Assembly (NCBI GenBank): GCA_947495975.1
Contig: CANMBE010000005.1
Coordinates: 62,001-126,000 of the forward strand
Origin: Ignavibacteria bacterium
GTDB taxonomy: Bacteria > Bacteroidota > Ignavibacteria > Kapaibacteriales > Kapaibacteriaceae
Length of the DNA: 64,000 nt
Direction of reading: 5' to 3'
Both the position numbers and the translations under genes were made by a program. Positions 48,069 through 55,611 of the stretch are shown here, one piece after another (the stretch's first letter is position 1; every line of letters starts with the position of its first letter). The notes beneath the pieces were generated by a model. It worked only from the letters and a program-made list of their open reading frames with translations. It made no database searches and was not told the DNA's origin.

Positions 48069-48750
48069 ACACTTCCACGAATCTATTGAGGCCTTTCTTA
48101 CTACGCTAACGTTTAGCGGCGTACTGCCCGAAGGCATCGAGATACTTGATCCGTATGCTCAGATCGAAACACGACGTGTAATACATGAAATGGTATCGAC
48201 GTACTACGTTGATGCACCACCACGAATTGGCATGTGGGGCATTAACCCAGGTCGGTTTGGTGCCGGCATTACTGGTCTCTCCTTTACTGATCCATGGGCA
48301 GTCGTACATCTGCTTGGTATTGACACAACGCTGTCAGGCAGGCGTGAGTTATCTGCTGAGTTCATCTCACGTGTCATTGAGGAGTATGGCGGGCCATCTG
48401 CTTTCTACCGTGACGTGTATTTATGTGCGCTGAGTCCACTCGGATTTGTAAAAGATGGTAAGAACATCAACTTCTACGATGATGTTGCTCTCAATCGGTC
48501 GATTGTGCCGTTCGTGATTTCTTCCCTGAGAACGCAGCACAAGGCCGGACTCCTTGCCGACCGTTGTATTATTCTTGGTACTGGAAAGCTCAAGACATTT
48601 TCTGAGCGTGAGGTACGTCACGCAATGGGATACAAAAACATCGTCTATTTGGAGCACCCCAGATTCATTATGCAGTACCGCAGAAAGCACATTCAAATGT
48701 ATGTTGACAAATACGTTGATGCAATTCGTGTTTTGATGAATCCTTTTTGA
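48058..48750 (+). CDS. SMUG2-like uracil-DNA glycosylase family protein (DUF4918)
   Basis: A 230-residue protein whose motif MWGINPGRFGAGITGLSFTDP resembles the GINPGR-type catalytic motif of SMUG-family uracil-DNA glycosylases, in the DUF4918/SMUG2 branch common in Bacteroidota. A second matching stretch is LGTGKLKTFSE, followed by a conserved HPRFIMQYR near the C-terminus, where the family's leucine/histidine loop lies. It probably removes damaged uracil-type bases from DNA. I chose the ATG at 48058; the frame opens at 48016 inside the preceding gene. Confidence 0.78.
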   Translation: MESRHFHESIEAFLTTLTFSGVLPEGIEILDPYAQIETRRVIHEMVSTYYVDAPPRIGMWGINPGRFGAGITGLSFTDPWAVVHLLGIDTTLSGRRELSAEFISRVIEEYGGPSAFYRDVYLCALSPLGFVKDGKNINFYDDVALNRSIVPFVISSLRTQHKAGLLADRCIILGTGKLKTFSEREVRHAMGYKNIVYLEHPRFIMQYRRKHIQMYVDKYVDAIRVLMNPF

Positions 48751-48808
48751 TGGATGTGTCTCTCTTCTCCGTGGGCGCGAGCATGTCCCAAAGCTAGTTG
48801 AAAATCAC

Positions 48809-48873
48809 AGAGGCTCCAGTCATGATGTTAGATTGAGTTACCAGACTTAATCATCATCAAGAAGGAAGCCTCT
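48809..48873 (+). promoter_or_regulatory. Structured leader of the 76-residue gene
   Basis: A long imperfect hairpin: a 7-bp perfect stem (48809-48815 with 48867-48873) whose right arm ends at the ATG, an internal loop that contains the AAGGA ribosome-binding sequence, then a 6-bp stem (48822-48827 with 48852-48857) extended by a few pairs past a bulge. It would limit access to the start site when folded. Confidence 0.5.
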
Positions 48874-49104
48874 ATGAAGGGCAAACATACAGTGGATGGG
48901 TTGGATATTTATGCGGCATTTGCATCGATTCTAGAAACGTCGTCGGACGACACTGCAGCGTTGGTGTTGAATCATTTGGAGTTGAGTCGTCGAGCGATAG
49001 AATGGCTTATGCAACGCCAGACGTCGGAACTGGCAGGAGAACGATATAGTCATGACTTGGGCACTAAAATAGAGGTCCATCCGAGCAAGGAACAGTGCTT
49101 TTAA
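48874..49104 (+). CDS. Unrecognised 76-residue protein
   Basis: I do not recognise this protein. It has no signal peptide or membrane segment. The middle is helical (DDTAALVLNHLELSRRAIEWLMQRQ) and the C-terminus is short and polar, ending KEQCF. A good ribosome-binding site (AAGGA) lies just upstream, inside a structured leader. Leucine is written mostly as TTG and serine often as TCG, unlike the neighbouring genes, which suggests recent acquisition. No repeats or transposase remnants flank it. It lies alone between the glycosylase and the DUF1573 gene. Confidence 0.65.
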   Translation: MKGKHTVDGLDIYAAFASILETSSDDTAALVLNHLELSRRAIEWLMQRQTSELAGERYSHDLGTKIEVHPSKEQCF

Positions 49105-49125
49105 TTCAACTCAATGGAGATTCCC

Positions 49126-49833
49126 ATGATTCGCTATTCAATTCTGGCCACTGCCGTACTCTTAGGTTTCACATTATCAAGTGCACAGTCTGTCATGAGC
49201 GTGCCTGAAGCTCAAGATTGGGGCACTATTCGTTTGCCAAAGGAACTCTACGTAGAGGCTGAAGTTCCGATTAAGAATGATGCAAAAAGCGGAATGTTGA
49301 AGATCCTCGAAGTGAAACCAGGATGTGGTTGCACAAAGACTGATCCAGATAAAACGGAACTGCAACCGGGTGAGACCGCGAAGGTAAAAATTCGACTGAA
49401 TCTTACTTCATCTCAGGGTGGCCCTCTCGTCAAAACAGTCTCAATTAGAGCGCTTCACAATGTTGATACGATTGTGAAGATTGTGTATCTAAAAGTCAAC
49501 CTCGAACGCGTGTTAACTATTGGGCCGTCAACCTTTGTTTCATTCAATGATGCAGCAGTTGGTGCCGAGTCCGTTTCTACTGTTACGATGGAAAATCCAT
49601 CTGACATGCCTATCACTGTAAAAAACCTTACAGTGGATGGTGATATTAAGGTAGATCTTGCTGATGGCTCCATTGTTGCTCCTCATTCAAAGAAGGAAGT
49701 CAAGATCAGCCTCACGCCCTCTAAGCCAGGCCAGATCTACGGCTCATTGAAATTTACAGCTAGCGGTAACGGTGCTGATGAGGAATTTCTCCTCCCAGCA
49801 TACGGCACCGTAACGAAGGTAGCCAATAAGTAA
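49126..49833 (+). CDS. DUF1573 exported protein
   Basis: A 235-residue protein with a signal peptide (residues 1-20) and a DUF1573 domain, an Ig-like ASH-related fold widespread in Bacteroidota envelopes. The signature is FxxI...PGCGCT (here KPGCGCTKTDPDKTELQPGET), and a second Ig-like domain covers residues about 125-230. Two cysteines in PGCGCT could bind metal or form a disulfide. I chose the ATG at 49126, which has GGAG 6 nt upstream; the frame opens at 49114. Function unknown. Confidence 0.82.
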   Translation: MIRYSILATAVLLGFTLSSAQSVMSVPEAQDWGTIRLPKELYVEAEVPIKNDAKSGMLKILEVKPGCGCTKTDPDKTELQPGETAKVKIRLNLTSSQGGPLVKTVSIRALHNVDTIVKIVYLKVNLERVLTIGPSTFVSFNDAAVGAESVSTVTMENPSDMPITVKNLTVDGDIKVDLADGSIVAPHSKKEVKISLTPSKPGQIYGSLKFTASGNGADEEFLLPAYGTVTKVANK

Positions 49834-49869
49834 AATTGTGAGCGCGTTCGTTAACACGCTCAACAGGGG

Positions 49870-50019
49870 ATGCAAAAGATCCTGTGGCCGAGACCATTTG
49901 ACAATTGCGTGTGGCATTCAGTAGAAGGTAGTGGCCTGCAATTTTCAATTTCAGATATTCAGCGCGGCGTCTATGAATTGCGATCAATTTGTGCCAATGG
50001 TGCGTCCGAAAGGCTTTGA
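49870..50019 (+). CDS. Possible 49-residue ORF
   Basis: A short frame with GGGG directly before the ATG at 49870. The translation contains ISDIQRGVYELRSI, a pattern reminiscent of the last strands of type IX sorting domains, so it may be a remnant of a longer exported protein. It is equally possible that it is chance. The rest of the region 49834-50066 has a weak hairpin (around 49840-49862) and no other feature. Confidence 0.25.
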   Translation: MQKILWPRPFDNCVWHSVEGSGLQFSISDIQRGVYELRSICANGASERL

Positions 50020-50066
50020 CTCGTTGTTCGCCAGTGGAAGTGGGGAAAATGAACCCCATACAGAGC

Positions 50067-50095
50067 TTGGTGGATTGGCTGCACATCCATAATTT
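50067..50095 (+). promoter_or_regulatory. Promoter of tRNA-Thr
   Basis: TTGGTG (50067-50072), a 17-nt spacer and TAATTT (50090-50095). The arrangement equals that of the tRNA-Gly promoter. Transcription would begin about 10 nt before the tRNA. Confidence 0.65.
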
Positions 50096-50112
50096 CGTTG
50101 TTCTAGCAGTCC

Positions 50113-50185
50113 GCCAATGTAGCTCAGCTGGTAGAGCAGCTCATTCGTAATGAGCAGGTCACCGGTTCAAGTCCGGTCATTGGCT
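50113..50185 (+). tRNA. tRNA-Thr (anticodon CGT)
   Basis: A 73-nt cloverleaf. Acceptor stem GCCAATG (50113-50119) pairs with CATTGGC (50178-50184), T50185 is the discriminator. The anticodon stem GCTCA/TGAGC closes loop TTCGTAA, giving anticodon CGT at 50146-50148 (reads ACG). CCA is not encoded. Confidence 0.97.
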
Positions 50186-50195
50186 CTTGCTTTAG

Positions 50196-50232
50196 CGCCT
50201 CTTGTGCAACTGCATAAGAGGCGTTTGTTTTT
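50196..50232 (+). terminator. Intrinsic terminator after tRNA-Thr
   Basis: Eight-base-pair perfect arms at 50196-50203 and 50216-50223 with a 12-nt loop, followed by a T-rich run. It ends the tRNA transcript 14 nt before the DUF4920 gene. Confidence 0.85.
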
Positions 50233-50245
50233 AACTGCATATTGA

Positions 50246-50644
50246 ATGAACTCTAATCTGAAGCATCACGTATATAACCTACTCATCGCTGTGTTCATGG
50301 TGATGTTGGTAGGGGGCTGTTCGCGACCTGATTACCTTGGGATTCGGCCTAACGAATCGAGTATCATCCTCACTGTATCTGAGTCCTTGCTGCTTGAAAA
50401 TCTTGGTCGAACAATTTCGATTCGAGGTAAGGTTGGCACTGTATGTCAAGACGAAGGTTGCTGGATGACAATTACTGATGGAACAGCGGAGTTAAAACTG
50501 CGATTTGCTGACAAGACCATTAATGCCCCGATGGACCTACGAGGGCAAGTGTTGGCGCAGGGTGTGATACGAGAAAACATTGTTGGAAGTGCGCGAGTGT
50601 CCGAGATGATGGCTTCTGGATTGATCTTTCTCCAGGATTATTGA
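50246..50644 (+). CDS. DUF4920-like OB-fold lipoprotein
   Basis: A 132-residue lipoprotein (lipobox VGGC around residues 22-25). The mature part has the DUF4920 pattern GKVGTVCQDEGCWMTITDG, with two cysteines four residues apart, then strands ending in LRGQVLAQGVI. The fold is predicted to be an OB-like barrel. Function unknown; the family is often found near electron-transfer or envelope genes. It lies just before the cytochrome c maturation cluster, and may be part of it. Confidence 0.78.
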   Translation: MNSNLKHHVYNLLIAVFMVMLVGGCSRPDYLGIRPNESSIILTVSESLLLENLGRTISIRGKVGTVCQDEGCWMTITDGTAELKLRFADKTINAPMDLRGQVLAQGVIRENIVGSARVSEMMASGLIFLQDY

Positions 50645-50779
50645 TGGTCACTGCAACCAACACAAGCAGTGGTTGTAGATTGCGCCCCAAGGGGAGAGCA
50701 TGATTCGCATTCCAGACCACCCAGCATTACGCTGAACCTTACGAAGAGGCATACAGCGTAATTCGTAACTTTGTGGTCT

Positions 50780-51847
50780 ATGAAGTATGCACTCATGCTT
50801 GGCGGTACACTCTTAGGAGTTGTACTTGGTTTCTTCCCCCTTCCGTTCGGACGCCCAAAACCACAATGGTGGCGCGTTTTGACTATCGTTTGTGTTGCTG
50901 CGACTATAATCCTTGGCATCTTGCCTCCAATTGGTGGAAGCGTAACAGATGCAGTGATTCAAGGCCGCGCTGACAATACACGAGCCGTGCCTATTTATGT
51001 AAAAGCTCATCCTTCAAAAGCCACGCCGCTCGATAATGGCTCGGTTCTCATCCCAGCTACGGACGCACGTGCCTCGCATGTAAACATCTTGCTTAGAGTG
51101 TTGCCGGGACAAGCCAGCGAAATGCTGGCCGCAGGTGATGGTACGGCAATCATTGTGAATGTCCGCCGAGCCGAGTCAGATATTGTTTTCCAGTGCGACA
51201 ACGTGGTTGCGGTAGAACCATTGATAACACTGCCCTATATCATTGGCCTCGAAGAACGTGCACGAATCATTTTCTTCCACGTTCCTATGTCATGGGTTGC
51301 AGTTATCGCGTACTTAGTTGCAATGATCTATGCGATTCGATTTATGCGCTCGCGGGATTTGGCTCATGATGATGTATCGATGGCTGCTGCGAGCGTTGGG
51401 ACGCTGTACGCATTGCTGGCTACTGCCACTGGAGCTGTGTGGGCAAAATTTAATTGGGGATCATTTTGGAATTGGGACCCGCGCGAAACGTCGATCTTCA
51501 TTCTATTGTTGGTGTATGCAGCATACTTCTTGTTGCGCAGCGCTATTGATGATCCTGATCGCCGAGCACGCCTAAGTGCTGCTTATTCTATTGTAGCATT
51601 TGCTACAGTTCCGTTCTTGATTTTCATTTTGCCGCGACTCATGCCTGGACTTCACCCTGGTAGCTCTGATGACACAAATATTGGACCGCTGCTAAGTCCG
51701 AGATCTGACGCTATCAACCCTACAAAGCAACTTGTGTTTGGCCTTTCGCTTTTCTCATTCACAATGGTCTTCTTTTGGCTTATGAATATGCGAGTTCGGC
51801 TTGCGCGAATTTTGCGTGCTACGCACACTCTCGGAGAACATTCATGA
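50780..51847 (+). CDS. ccmC: CcmC-type heme handling protein with N-terminal extension
   Basis: A 355-residue protein. From about residue 150 on it matches CcmC: EERARIIFFHVPMSW (H167 heme ligand), the tryptophan-rich WWD region WAKFNWGSFWNWDPRETS at 221-238, and a second heme histidine in LMPGLHPG (H292). CcmC moves heme to CcmE. The first 150 residues are additional: two membrane helices (about 4-22 and 32-50) and a soluble beta-rich segment. Typical CcmC has about 240 residues. I chose the ATG at 50780; an in-frame TTG lies at 50771. The stop overlaps ccmD. Confidence 0.9.
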   Translation: MKYALMLGGTLLGVVLGFFPLPFGRPKPQWWRVLTIVCVAATIILGILPPIGGSVTDAVIQGRADNTRAVPIYVKAHPSKATPLDNGSVLIPATDARASHVNILLRVLPGQASEMLAAGDGTAIIVNVRRAESDIVFQCDNVVAVEPLITLPYIIGLEERARIIFFHVPMSWVAVIAYLVAMIYAIRFMRSRDLAHDDVSMAAASVGTLYALLATATGAVWAKFNWGSFWNWDPRETSIFILLLVYAAYFLLRSAIDDPDRRARLSAAYSIVAFATVPFLIFILPRLMPGLHPGSSDDTNIGPLLSPRSDAINPTKQLVFGLSLFSFTMVFFWLMNMRVRLARILRATHTLGEHS

Positions 51848-51978
51848 TTGAGTTTATGACTCAGAATGCCACTTATGTGGTTTTGGCAATTACGCTCATT
51901 CTATGGGCTGGCATATCGATGTACATCCAGCGAATTGACTTTCGTTTGCGGGATCTAGAACAGAACAAAAAACGTTGA
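51844..51978 (+). CDS. ccmD: CcmD-family small membrane protein
   Basis: A 44-residue protein with one membrane helix (about residues 9-26) and a basic cytoplasmic tail (RIDFRLRDLEQNKKR), the layout of CcmD. CcmD helps to release heme-loaded CcmE from CcmABC. The ATG overlaps the ccmC stop and ccmE follows 7 nt later, so position and size agree. Confidence 0.8.
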   Translation: MIEFMTQNATYVVLAITLILWAGISMYIQRIDFRLRDLEQNKKR

Positions 51979-51985
51979 GGATATC

Positions 51986-52408
51986 ATGACAAACGAAATC
52001 ACAACACAACCAAGACCTTTTCCTTGGAAATATGCAATTGCGGGCGTAGCTATCGCTGTGCTTGCGTTCGTTGGGTATACGGCCTTTGATAGCAGCTCTG
52101 TTGAATACACCAATGTTGCTCGTGCAGAGCAACTAGGCAAGACGGTGCAGATTGTTGGCACGTGGGTTAAGGAAGAGGGTTTGAGCTATGACGCACCCTC
52201 AAACGTATTTCGCTTTTCTATGAAAGATGAACAAGGAAAAATCATCCCGGTAGAACTTGCAGGCGCAAAACCAAACAATTTTGAGATCGCTGTGAGTGTT
52301 GTGGCGAAAGGGCGAGTGGAAAACGGAATTTTTAAAGCATCGAACGTGTTAACAAAGTGTCCTTCAAAGTATGAAGGTCAGCCTGCAGAAGCTATGCCCC
52401 GATCATAA
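51986..52408 (+). CDS. ccmE: Cytochrome c maturation protein CcmE, cysteine (CxxxY) type
   Basis: A 140-residue heme chaperone: a membrane anchor (about 16-33) followed by a periplasmic OB-fold. In E. coli CcmE the heme-binding histidine lies in HxxxY. Here the equivalent position is cysteine: LTKCPSKY, C125 and Y129. CxxxY CcmE proteins are known from some delta-proteobacteria, archaea and others, where heme attachment differs from the classical route. The tail after the motif is short. It receives heme from CcmC and passes it to CcmF. Confidence 0.92.
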   Translation: MTNEITTQPRPFPWKYAIAGVAIAVLAFVGYTAFDSSSVEYTNVARAEQLGKTVQIVGTWVKEEGLSYDAPSNVFRFSMKDEQGKIIPVELAGAKPNNFEIAVSVVAKGRVENGIFKASNVLTKCPSKYEGQPAEAMPRS

Positions 52409-52411
52409 GCC

Positions 52412-52765
52412 ATGCTAAAAAAAGCAATCATCATTACAGCACTCATCGCAATTCCACTCACGATATGGATTGCGTCTACGTATGGTAAGCTCAAAGAGGT
52501 GTCATACAAGGAAGCGCAAAACACGGAAACGAAATCTGAGAGCGATCAGGCACCGAAGGTGATAGTTGTAAGCACCATCATTGATGCCTCGCAAGCACCT
52601 TCGAAGATTGCATGTATTGACGCCACGGGAGCTCCCTTTAGCGCTCAGTATACAGGGATATCGCCTGAGAGCCCATTCTCGGCTGGACAGACGGTCCGCT
52701 TTGTTGGGCACGTTCACGGCGGAGAAGCCCCCTACTTTCACGCTACTCAGGTATATGCACCATGA
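52412..52765 (+). CDS. Second small membrane-anchored OB-like protein in the ccm cluster
   Basis: A 117-residue protein with an N-terminal membrane helix (about 4-23) and a periplasmic domain with a strand pattern similar to CcmE (QTVRFVGHVHGGEAPYFHATQVYAP). It lacks both the HxxxY and CxxxY motifs but has three histidines near the C-terminus. It sits between ccmE (3 nt gap) and ccmF (4-nt overlap), so it almost certainly serves cytochrome c maturation. It could be a CcmE paralogue. The assignment is inferred from context and pattern only. Confidence 0.72.
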   Translation: MLKKAIIITALIAIPLTIWIASTYGKLKEVSYKEAQNTETKSESDQAPKVIVVSTIIDASQAPSKIACIDATGAPFSAQYTGISPESPFSAGQTVRFVGHVHGGEAPYFHATQVYAP

Positions 52766-55149
52766 TAGGTCAGATCCTTATCCATGCGCTGTTTGGAGCG
52801 GCTGTGACTGCAACGCTGCTGTACGGCCTCGCACTGCGCCATCCGGGTAACACGTGGTACACGCGCGTTGCAAGAACGCTCTTTACATTACTTGCTCTTG
52901 GCCTTGTAGCGAGCGCTTCGATGCTTGTTGTGAACATCATTCAGCACAGGTTTGAATACACGTACGTGTGGAGTTATTCCTCGAGAGAACTCCCGCTGCA
53001 CTTGCTTGTGGCATGTTTCTATTCCGGACAAGAGGGAAGTTTCTTGTTGTGGACGATGCTTGTGGCACTCATTGGCGTGTTCTTAACACCGTATGCTCGG
53101 CGTCATAATTATGAAGAGCCCGTGATGATGTTCTATGGTCTCATATTGAGCTTCTTGACGCTGCTTCTCATTGTTAAAAATCCGTTCGCGTTTTATTACG
53201 AGACATTTGCCGCTGATGGAATTACCCTCGCTGATGTTCCTCTAAATGGTCGGGGACTAAATCCTCTTCTGCACAATGCCTGGATCACAATTCATCCGCC
53301 AATCCTCTTCACTGGTTTTGCTGCGATGTCTGTGAGTTTCGCATTTGCTATGGCAGGACTTGTTCGTCGTGACTATCATCGATGGATATCCATTGCTTTG
53401 CCTTGGACGCTTTTTGCAACAGCAGTGCTGGGCTTTGGAATCATGTTAGGGGGATTCTGGGCATACGAAACACTTGGTTGGGGCGGATTCTGGGGCTGGG
53501 ATCCTGTTGAGAATTCATCCCTCATTCCATGGCTTGTGACTGTTGCTCTTGTTCATGCAATGCTTGTGCAAAAACGCACGCATGGTCTTGTAAAGACCAA
53601 TATGATTCTTGCAGTTACAACGTTTGTAATGGTCCTGTACTCCACATTCTTAACACGTAGTGGAGTGCTCGGAGATACGTCTGTGCACTCGTTTGTTGAC
53701 CCTGGTAAATTTGCGTTTTGGATTTTGCTGCTCTTTATGCTGACGTTTACGAGCATTGGCGTAATAATGGTCCTTGTGCGCAGAAAAGACATGAACATCA
53801 ATCGTGAGGAATTCTCACCAAGTACACGTGAGTTCATGCTGTCCATTGGGTCAGCGCTTATTATGGCAAGTGCAATCTTTGTAACCATTGGAACTTCATG
53901 GCCAGTGATCATGGAAGTGATCGGCCAGCCCAAAGTAGCCGTTGCTACAGACTTCTATAATAAGATCCACCTTGTACTCGTTCCGGCAGTGCTCATTGTG
54001 AACGCTCTTGCTCTATTGATGCAATGGCGCAGCACACCAAAACATCTTTTGATGCGCCGCACACTTGAAGCGGCAATCGGTGCAGGTGTATTCACTGGAG
54101 TAATGGCTGTTTTTGGCGTGAGAGATATTGGTCCACTCATTCTGAGTTTTAGCGCATGGTTCTCGCTTATTGTTAACCTTCGTGTTGGGTGGAGCATGGT
54201 CACGAAGTCCGCCACGATGGCAGGCGCCTACGTGTCACACACGGGCATTGCCTTGCTCATCTTTGGCGTCATCACTACTTCGTCCTATACCGAATCTCAT
54301 CATGCTGTGCTTATTCATGGTGTTCCAACCAAGGTTGGAGAATACACTCTTACATATCTGGGCAAGGAACAAATTGAGAAACACTTTGTTGACCGAGAAA
54401 AACTACGGTACGATGTTCGGATTGAGAAGGATGGCGAGTCCAGAGTAGTTGCACCCGTGCTGTATTGGAGTGATTTCAACCAACGTCAATCTGCATTCCT
54501 TGAGCCAGGCATTCGCTGGGGCGTAATGAATGATCTCTACGTTTCGCCAAAGGCAACAGAAAATGAAGATCTCTTTTTGCGCACGAAGATTCAGAAGAGT
54601 GCTACGATAGCGTCGCCCCTTGACTCATCGATGTCTATCACGCTTGACCGATTTACGATGCCTATGGAAGAGGGAGCAGCTGCTGACGGACGTATGCAGA
54701 TGGCGGCTATGTTGACCATTCAACATGGCGGTGCATCGCACGAAGTAAAGGCGCTCACGCGCATTGGGACGGGGTCTGCAGGACCAACATTTGATCCAGA
54801 GTGGGTAACGATTCCTGGTACAACAACATCTGTTGGACTCTCGGAGATCGTACGCAACAATGAAGATCCATCAAAGTCGAGCGGTGAACTTGTCTTTAAG
54901 GATATCACCAAACCAATGCCTATTCCACGAGAAATATTTACAGTTGAATTTTCTGTAAAGCCATTTATCTCACTCGTGTGGATTGGTGTGATCACGATGG
55001 TTGCCGGATTTGGCTTCTCCATCGTGAGATACACGAGACTGCTCAAACAGCAGAGTCCGCTCGCTCAGGGTAAGCGACCGCCAAGCTCCGACGTGAAGCC
55101 CGAGATTCTCCAGGTGCAGCCCACCGATGCAAACTCGAATCAAACGTAG
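52762..55149 (+). CDS. ccmF: Heme lyase subunit CcmF
   Basis: A 795-residue protein with about 15 membrane helices. The WWD domain FWAYETLGWGGFWGWDPVEN is at about 232-251; the conserved histidines include HNAWITIHPP (171-180) and one in SVHSF (about 309). CcmF attaches heme from CcmE to apocytochromes. The C-terminal helix (about 735-757) and a proline-rich cytoplasmic tail are encoded in the part that overlaps rluE on the other strand (180 bp). CcmA, CcmB, CcmG and CcmH are not in this window. Confidence 0.93.
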   Translation: MIGQILIHALFGAAVTATLLYGLALRHPGNTWYTRVARTLFTLLALGLVASASMLVVNIIQHRFEYTYVWSYSSRELPLHLLVACFYSGQEGSFLLWTMLVALIGVFLTPYARRHNYEEPVMMFYGLILSFLTLLLIVKNPFAFYYETFAADGITLADVPLNGRGLNPLLHNAWITIHPPILFTGFAAMSVSFAFAMAGLVRRDYHRWISIALPWTLFATAVLGFGIMLGGFWAYETLGWGGFWGWDPVENSSLIPWLVTVALVHAMLVQKRTHGLVKTNMILAVTTFVMVLYSTFLTRSGVLGDTSVHSFVDPGKFAFWILLLFMLTFTSIGVIMVLVRRKDMNINREEFSPSTREFMLSIGSALIMASAIFVTIGTSWPVIMEVIGQPKVAVATDFYNKIHLVLVPAVLIVNALALLMQWRSTPKHLLMRRTLEAAIGAGVFTGVMAVFGVRDIGPLILSFSAWFSLIVNLRVGWSMVTKSATMAGAYVSHTGIALLIFGVITTSSYTESHHAVLIHGVPTKVGEYTLTYLGKEQIEKHFVDREKLRYDVRIEKDGESRVVAPVLYWSDFNQRQSAFLEPGIRWGVMNDLYVSPKATENEDLFLRTKIQKSATIASPLDSSMSITLDRFTMPMEEGAAADGRMQMAAMLTIQHGGASHEVKALTRIGTGSAGPTFDPEWVTIPGTTTSVGLSEIVRNNEDPSKSSGELVFKDITKPMPIPREIFTVEFSVKPFISLVWIGVITMVAGFGFSIVRYTRLLKQQSPLAQGKRPPSSDVKPEILQVQPTDANSNQT

Positions 55150-55611
55150 TGCAGGAAACCCTACTGAAGCGGTCATGCGCCGCACTTGTCTATTCTTTCC
55201 TTCTGTAAGGGTTATAGATATCCATGTTGTGGGAATGGATTTGCGCAGTCGAATTGGCGGTGTTCGCTCGGCAATTGCTGGCTGCGGATCTAAGAGCACT
55301 GCGGTACACGGTAGAGTAAAATGTCCCTTGATCATCACCCCTGATTGCAGGTTGTTCATGGCTTGTTGCGTTGGCGCTCCATCTACCTGCACCCAATACA
55401 TTCGTGCGTGACCCGCATCGGGATCTAACAAACTTGTTGGGAGCCCCTTTTCATTGCTAAGCAGCAATAGGCCCTCGCTATCGGCATCAAGTCTGCCAAC
55501 GGCATAGACGTCTGGTGGGAAGCCTTCTTGGGCTAGTGTTTGGTACTCGCTTCCAGGTTCAGGCGTGAACTGCGAAAGCATACCGTACGGTTTATTGAAA
55601 ACTATGATCAT
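54970..55611 (-). CDS. rluE: rRNA pseudouridine synthase, RluE/RsuA family
   Basis: A 213-residue pseudouridine synthase of the RluE/RluB/RsuA family. The catalytic aspartate lies in GRLDADSEGLLLLSNE; IVFNKPYGMLSQFT and LTEGKNRQVRRMTASVGFPALRLIRV are further signatures. There is no N-terminal S4 domain, as in RluE. The last 60 codons run antisense across the ccmF 3' end. The conserved fold ends around the AWRSLTL segment (about 55080), so the first part of the overlap codes for conserved residues of both proteins. The ATG at 55611 overlaps the upstream stop (ATGA). Confidence 0.9.
   Translation of the reverse strand: MIIVFNKPYGMLSQFTPEPGSEYQTLAQEGFPPDVYAVGRLDADSEGLLLLSNEKGLPTSLLDPDAGHARMYWVQVDGAPTQQAMNNLQSGVMIKGHFTLPCTAVLLDPQPAIAERTPPIRLRKSIPTTWISITLTEGKNRQVRRMTASVGFPALRLIRVCIGGLHLENLGLHVGAWRSLTLSERTLLFEQSRVSHDGEAKSGNHRDHTNPHE

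Noticed and set aside
48751-48873. Insertion-sequence end near the 76-residue gene
   Set aside because: The inverted repeat there fits a hairpin leader; no transposase, target-site duplication or second end was seen.
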